From Bdellovibrionales bacterium (GTDB lineage Bacteria; Bdellovibrionota; Bdellovibrionia; Bdellovibrionales; JAMPXM01): DNA of 9,372 nt. The translations under genes and the position numbers were made by a program. Below are positions 4,943-9,372 of the stretch, piece by piece (the first letter of the stretch is position 1; every line of letters starts with the position of its first letter). The notes under the pieces are model-generated. The model saw nothing but the letters and a program-made list of their open reading frames with translations, did not search any database and had not been told where the DNA came from. The stretch covers positions 1 to 9,372 of the forward strand of contig SXRI01000173.1 in assembly GCA_005793615.1 (NCBI GenBank). Reading direction: 5' to 3'.

Positions 4943-6568
4943 ATGGCGGGCAAGCGACTGTCGAGATTTCAGACAATGACTGTCTATTGTTTCTTCACAC
5001 TCGTTTTCGCGAGTACTCTTCTTTTTTCTTTAAAGATTGAAGCCAACCCGGCTCCGGCGCCCGCTCCGCCTTCTGCGATTGCTCCGGGTGGCTATGGTGG
5101 ATTCCCTGGTTACTCCGGATACCCGCAGGACATCTACGGAAACATGTGTCAGTCCACACTAGACCACCTAGACAATATCAAGAGCTTTTGTACGTCCATC
5201 GGAAAAGAAGACGATATCAAAGGCTGTGTTTTCAAAAATATCGGCACCTGCATGAAGGAAAAAGGCTCAGCCTCAAGCCGCATCCTAGGACCTGAGGATG
5301 GCGACGATGATTACGGCGACTCCTATGAGTCCGATTGTACCCGTATTGGAGACATACAGAGAGACTGCCCTGGTTTGTATGCAGTTGATCCCGCCGAGGC
5401 ACGGCGAAATGCGAAAGACTCGCGATCCATGCGCGACGACCTTGATAAAGAGCGAAAAGAGGCGCGTAAAGATGACCGTCAAAACGCCAAAGACGCGCAG
5501 AAAGAAATGCAGGATCTCGATGATGAAGAACTCAAGAATGATAAGCAACATCGCGCCGAAATGAAGGCGCTGACCGACCGAATTCGGCAGTTGCATTCCG
5601 ACAAAGCCAAGCAGCAGCTAGAAGCATTTAAGGCGGCTCAGGTTCAGTACGATAATATCGACAAGGAATACATGGCAGTTCGTAAAGAAATGCGACGCAA
5701 GGTAAGCAAGACCAATGAAGTCGAGCTCGCCTGGGGAGTAGAATGCCGTGCTGCAGCCACTGCGGCGGCAAATCAGGCAGAGGTCGAACTCGATGTGCGT
5801 TTGGCAGAAGAGCAAAAACTCGTTCGCAACTATAAATTTACCAACGCCTCGGGGCAAATGCGCCGCTTGCTCAAACAAAAACGAAAACGCATCATCAACA
5901 AATACAATCAGATTTTAAGCCAATGTATGCGCGGCGAAATTGATCCTGGTACCAAGATTAAGATGGCCTTGAAGCAAGGAAAAAATGATGTCGCCGACAG
6001 CGATCAAGATTCGAAAGAGATTGGCGCTCGCCTTGAGAATATTCGCAAAATGACCTCAGACAATATGACTGCGTTGATGAAAAGTTTAGAAGACGACGTG
6101 GCTAATCAGCTCGTACAAATCCAAGGCGATATGCAGAACCTCAATACCGATTTTCAGGCCAACACCAATCGCCTCAAAACTAGACGCCAGCAGGCACAGC
6201 AAAACCAAGTCATGGACATGATCATGAACATGCAAAATCAAAAAGAAATGAATGGCCGACTCAATGAAGCAATGGGTGATCAAGCGTTAGCAAGCGCAGA
6301 GTATCGCTGCTATCAGAAGATGCCACAGTCACAGATCGACGAAAATCTACTCGATCGGTCAAGAGCACTTAAGGGATATTCACGTCTTTCCAGCGCCTGC
6401 AGAGCAAACTCAGACGGTAGCTATTCACTGGGGACCTGCGATGCATCTAGGTTGGGATACGACGTCAATGGGATTTGCAAAGGTATTAAGGCCGCAAGAG
6501 ACGCCAACAAAGAGGACTCGTCCTCGCGCCGCTCAGGCTCCAGGACCTCGGGCCCAGCTCCCAACTGA
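4943..6568 (+). CDS. Exported, highly charged coiled-coil protein, function unknown
   Basis: This is a 541-residue protein that I do not recognise. A signal peptide is clear: basic KRLSR, hydrophobic 12-30, and a likely cut after IEA (residue 34), so it should reach the periplasm or beyond. Then come a Pro/Ala stretch (36-43) and a Gly/Tyr/Pro-rich segment (about 48-66). Residues about 150-260 are a dense run of Asp, Glu, Lys and Arg with heptad character, and about 330-450 is a second helical, Gln/Asn/Met-rich region; both look like long coiled coils. Twelve cysteines lie after the signal peptide: six between about 69 and 145, two mid-protein and four near the C-terminus, an even number that suits disulfides. 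The tail is Ser/Arg/Pro-rich. AGGAG lies 10 bases before the ATG. It stands alone behind a sigma-54-like promoter and a terminator, and is followed 98 bases later by a penicillin-binding protein. A structural or envelope role is possible but unproven. Confidence 0.85.
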   Translation: MAGKRLSRFQTMTVYCFFTLVFASTLLFSLKIEANPAPAPAPPSAIAPGGYGGFPGYSGYPQDIYGNMCQSTLDHLDNIKSFCTSIGKEDDIKGCVFKNIGTCMKEKGSASSRILGPEDGDDDYGDSYESDCTRIGDIQRDCPGLYAVDPAEARRNAKDSRSMRDDLDKERKEARKDDRQNAKDAQKEMQDLDDEELKNDKQHRAEMKALTDRIRQLHSDKAKQQLEAFKAAQVQYDNIDKEYMAVRKEMRRKVSKTNEVELAWGVECRAAATAAANQAEVELDVRLAEEQKLVRNYKFTNASGQMRRLLKQKRKRIINKYNQILSQCMRGEIDPGTKIKMALKQGKNDVADSDQDSKEIGARLENIRKMTSDNMTALMKSLEDDVANQLVQIQGDMQNLNTDFQANTNRLKTRRQQAQQNQVMDMIMNMQNQKEMNGRLNEAMGDQALASAEYRCYQKMPQSQIDENLLDRSRALKGYSRLSSACRANSDGSYSLGTCDASRLGYDVNGICKGIKAARDANKEDSSSRRSGSRTSGPAPN

Positions 6569-6583
6569 TTTGTGAATCGGCTC

Positions 6584-6613
6584 TTGTAACCTTGCCGGCA
6601 AGCGCGCTAAGAT
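6584..6613 (+). promoter_or_regulatory. Possible sigma-70 promoter of the penicillin-binding protein gene
   Basis: TTGTAA (6584-6589) and TAAGAT (6608-6613) are 18 bases apart; each matches consensus at four of six positions. This would start transcription near 6620, leaving a leader of about 47 bases. The match is moderate, and read-through from the upstream gene is an alternative because no intrinsic terminator was found in the gap. Confidence 0.35.
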
Positions 6614-6640
6614 AGCGTAATTATGGAACATTGGATGTTC
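6591..6640. promoter_or_regulatory. Cluster of short dyads in the promoter/leader of the PBP gene
   Basis: Three perfect small inverted repeats lie in 50 bases: CTTGCCGGCAAG (6591-6602, between the proposed -35 and -10), CGCTA-AGA-TAGCG (6605-6617, covering the proposed -10) and GAACAT-TGG-ATGTTC (6626-6640, in the leader). None is followed by a U tract. They could be operator sites for one or more regulators. Short dyads are also frequent by chance. Confidence 0.35.
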
Positions 6641-6666
6641 TGCGCGCACATGGAGGCCGGTTTATC

Positions 6667-9372
6667 ATGAGGCTCTCACGAGTAATTTTAATCGCTGCTG
6701 GATTGGCGATCGTCGGCATAGTCGGCGGCACCGCAACCATATTCTCGGTTTCAAGTTCACTGCCACAAATGATCAAAGTCGAAGACTATGAGCCTCTCTT
6801 GGTCACCGAAGTCTACGCACGTGGCGGCGAAAAAATCGGCGAGTATTTTCGCGAGAATCGACGCCTCATTCCTTTCAAACAGGTGCCCGAGCGCTTGATC
6901 AAAGCGTTCCTTGCCGCGGAGGACTCCAACTTCTTCGAACACGGCGGAGTTAATTACCTCGCGATCCTTAGAGCCTTTATGGTGAACGTTTCCTCCGGTG
7001 AAAAGCGCCAAGGGGCTTCGACCATCACCCAGCAAGTGGCGCGCGCGCTGCTCTTGTCGAGCGAAAAAACCTACATCCGCAAAATCAAAGAAATCATGCT
7101 TGCCCATCGGATGGAGGAGAACCTTTCAAAAGAAGAAATTCTTTTTCTATATCTAAATCAAATCTATTTTGGTGAAGGCGCTTATGGCGTCGTCGCCGCG
7201 GCCGACACTTACTTTCGCAAACAAGTTGATGCGCTCACCCTCGCCGAAATGGCAATTCTTGCGGGACTACCGCAAGCCCCAAGTAGCTACTCGCCCACCG
7301 AACACCCGCAAAAGGCAAAGGCGCGGCAAAAATATGTTCTTGAGCGAATGCACGCGATCGGCGCCATCACGCCTGAAGAAAAAAAGGCCGCGCTCGAAGA
7401 GCCTGTTACCGTTTATCTCAATAAAGAATACAAACAGGTGGCACCCTATTTTGTAGAAACCTTACGGCAAATACTTGTTCAGCAATTCGGAGAAAAGGCC
7501 GTCCTTGATGAAGGACTGCGAGTGTTCACTTCGATTGATTTCAAAGCGCAACAGCAGGCGACACTCGAGGTCATGGCCGGTCTGCGCGAGCTCGATAAGC
7601 GCCAGGGTTTCCGCGGCGCCGCGAAAAACCTAGCTCGACCCGAGGAACAAGAGCAGTTTCTTCTCGCGGAACGAAAGAAGCTCAAGAACGACAAAGCGCC
7701 GATACGGATCATCAAGCCCGATGGCAATGTCGTTCAAGAGGGGCCGTTAACCATTTTCCATAGACTTGACGCCAGTGGGGCAATCGTCAGTAACATTCCT
7801 GATTACGTGAGCAAAGGGCAAATCGTCGATGCCGTGGTGACGAAAGTGGACGATTTGCTGGGCGTAGTGACGGTGCGTTTTGCTGACGCCCAGGGAATGA
7901 TTGATCTTGAAGACATGGCTTGGGCCCACAAGCCGGACCCTGCCACCAATGCAGCCTATGCAGCGAAGATCAGCAAGCCCTCCCAGGCCCTCAAGGCCGG
8001 AGACGTTATTCAGGTGAAGGTCGTTGGCGAAAAGTTCAATTCACAACGTCTCCTAAAAGAAATGGCGCCGGTAAAGTCTGCGAAAAAAGGCGCGCCTCCT
8101 CCGCCTCCCGCCACGCTGCCTCCTGGATTAGGCAATCCAGCGGAGTACGCGCAACTGACTCTTGAGCAAGAACCCGTCGTCGAAGGCGCGTTAATTTCGT
8201 TTGATCAACGAAGCGGTGAGATCATCGCGATGGTTGGCGGCAAAGAGTTTATCCGCAATAAAAACGAATTTAATCGCACCATCCAAGCCAAGCGACAAAC
8301 CGGCTCGTCTTTCAAGACAGTCGTATATGCCTCAGCCCTCGATCGCGGCTTCACTCCGGCAACACCAATTCAAGACGCACCGGTTGTCCTCGAAACCAAG
8401 ACCGAGGACGTTGCCGAAACTCAAGAAGGTCAGGGCAATCCCGAAGACGTCAAAATTTGGAAGCCTCATAATCACGGGCAAAAATTTGTCGGTGATGTAC
8501 TTTTTCGAACTGCCTTGATTCGCTCGCTTAATATTCCGGCTGTGAAAGTCCTTGAGAGTGTCGGCGTTAACTGGGCGACGGATTATGCCAAACGCCTGGG
8601 CGTGTTCAGCCCCCTAAATCAGGATCTCACCCTCGTTCTCGGTTCAAGTTCTGTTACCCTCTATGAGATGACTAAAGTGTTTTCGCACTTCGGCCGTTTG
8701 GGCGCGAGAATTCGCCCGATCGTCATCCACAAGGTTCTCGACAAGGACGAGAAAGTGTTGCTCGAAGGCATCTCTCTCGATAAACGCTTTGAAAAAGAAA
8801 TCACCGAAATCGACACACAGTTCGAGGAAAAACGTAAAACTCATCTTGCGCAAAAGGCCGCCCAAGGATCGCAACAGGGCTCGCAGCCCGGATCATCCTC
8901 GACTCCAACCAACGCGGCGATGGCCCCTGTTCCTCCTGAGGCGCCTCTTCGCCCAAAAGTTCCGCAGATTTTCTTCGACGATCCTGATCAATTGATCAGC
9001 CCACAAACCGCTTACATTATGACAAGCCTATTGAGTGCTGTGGTCACAGAAGAGGGCGGCACCGGCGGAGCAGCGCGCGCTCTCGGTCGACCCGTGGCGG
9101 GAAAAACCGGCACAACCAACGGTTACTATGACGCATGGTTTGTCGGCTACACTCCGCAGATCGCGACAGGAGTATGGGTCGGTTATGATGAAGAGAAAAC
9201 CCTGGGCACAGGCGAAGTCGGAGGCAGAGCCGCCCTTCCGATTTGGCTCGAGTACATGAAAGCGGCGCACAAGGACCTGCCGATTCTTGATTTCAATCGA
9301 CCTCCCGGCGTGGTGGTCGCCAATATCGACAACCAAACTGGAAAACTGGCCTCGGCGGCCTCGACCCATGTA
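6667..9372 (+). CDS. mrcA: Class A penicillin-binding protein, PBP1A type (partial, C-terminus outside window)
   Basis: This bifunctional peptidoglycan synthase polymerises glycan strands from lipid II and cross-links stem peptides at the outer face of the inner membrane. At least 902 residues are present without a stop. A single membrane anchor (about 6-28) precedes the GT51 glycosyltransferase domain: EDSNFFEHGG with catalytic Glu85, GASTITQQ (116-123), the RKIKEIMLAHRME helix and EEILFLYLNQIYFG. An OB-like domain (about 365-460, GQIVDAVVTKV) lies in the linker, as in PBP1A proteins, followed by a Pro5 stretch (477-481). The transpeptidase domain has SSFK with catalytic Ser547, SLN (620-622) and KTGT (813-816), all intact. 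A Gln/Ser/Pro-rich low-complexity insert occupies about 733-765, between SxN and KTG. The ATG follows GGAGG by 10 bases. SxxK lies about 75 residues later than in E. coli PBP1A, so the linker is longer. Confidence 0.95.
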   Translation, partial: MRLSRVILIAAGLAIVGIVGGTATIFSVSSSLPQMIKVEDYEPLLVTEVYARGGEKIGEYFRENRRLIPFKQVPERLIKAFLAAEDSNFFEHGGVNYLAILRAFMVNVSSGEKRQGASTITQQVARALLLSSEKTYIRKIKEIMLAHRMEENLSKEEILFLYLNQIYFGEGAYGVVAAADTYFRKQVDALTLAEMAILAGLPQAPSSYSPTEHPQKAKARQKYVLERMHAIGAITPEEKKAALEEPVTVYLNKEYKQVAPYFVETLRQILVQQFGEKAVLDEGLRVFTSIDFKAQQQATLEVMAGLRELDKRQGFRGAAKNLARPEEQEQFLLAERKKLKNDKAPIRIIKPDGNVVQEGPLTIFHRLDASGAIVSNIPDYVSKGQIVDAVVTKVDDLLGVVTVRFADAQGMIDLEDMAWAHKPDPATNAAYAAKISKPSQALKAGDVIQVKVVGEKFNSQRLLKEMAPVKSAKKGAPPPPPATLPPGLGNPAEYAQLTLEQEPVVEGALISFDQRSGEIIAMVGGKEFIRNKNEFNRTIQAKRQTGSSFKTVVYASALDRGFTPATPIQDAPVVLETKTEDVAETQEGQGNPEDVKIWKPHNHGQKFVGDVLFRTALIRSLNIPAVKVLESVGVNWATDYAKRLGVFSPLNQDLTLVLGSSSVTLYEMTKVFSHFGRLGARIRPIVIHKVLDKDEKVLLEGISLDKRFEKEITEIDTQFEEKRKTHLAQKAAQGSQQGSQPGSSSTPTNAAMAPVPPEAPLRPKVPQIFFDDPDQLISPQTAYIMTSLLSAVVTEEGGTGGAARALGRPVAGKTGTTNGYYDAWFVGYTPQIATGVWVGYDEEKTLGTGEVGGRAALPIWLEYMKAAHKDLPILDFNRPPGVVVANIDNQTGKLASAASTHV

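Noticed and set aside
5285..6283. Minus-strand open frames inside the coiled-coil gene with apparently hydrophobic translations
   Set aside because: Hydrophobic runs arise from reading antisense to Glu/Lys/Asp-rich codons; the plus-strand gene has a signal peptide and a ribosome site.
6626..6640. GAACAT-TGG-ATGTTC as a LexA (SOS) box
   Set aside because: Gram-positive-type LexA boxes have GAAC-N4-GTTC; here the spacing is seven bases, and it does not fit CTGT-N8-ACAG.

Overview
The window is a compact, chromosomal-looking segment of roughly even base composition. It carries housekeeping genes in two divergent blocks, and I see no mobile-element, phage or CRISPR signature. The gene set (xseAB-ispA-tlyA operon, class A penicillin-binding protein, large secreted coiled-coil protein, diverged patatin-like lipoprotein) fits a Gram-negative bacterium. 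My best guess is the Bdellovibrionota or a related deltaproteobacterial-type lineage. That placement is inference from protein flavour, not a search.

Left block, minus strand (about 4356 down to 1): a 74-residue two-helix membrane protein, then xseA (exonuclease VII large subunit with an unusual ~155-residue N-terminal extension containing an EPQN repeat), xseB (small subunit), ispA (short-chain polyprenyl diphosphate synthase), tlyA (rRNA 2'-O-methyltransferase) and the start of a lipoprotein with a patatin-like domain whose nucleophile serine is replaced by glutamate. Spacing is tight throughout: 35, 33 and 6 bases, a 4-base ATGA overlap, then 7 bases. The genes are probably one transcript.

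Centre (about 4557-4942): this stretch has no convincing protein gene. On the plus strand it holds a strong candidate for 6S RNA (ssrS), the regulator that binds sigma-70 RNA polymerase. It has its own promoter, a ~184-nt hairpin with a central bubble, a U-tract end and a second intrinsic terminator just behind. Next come a perfect 19-bp inverted repeat and a sequence with exact sigma-54 (-24/-12) spacing in front of the next gene.

Right block, plus strand: a 541-residue exported, highly charged coiled-coil protein with 12 cysteines after the signal peptide (function unknown), a 98-base gap rich in small palindromes with a possible promoter, and a class A penicillin-binding protein (PBP1A type) that runs off the right edge with both active sites intact.

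The best candidates for something new are the 6S RNA locus, the nucleophile-less patatin lipoprotein, the XseA N-terminal extension, and the sigma-54-like promoter driving the unknown secreted coiled-coil protein.
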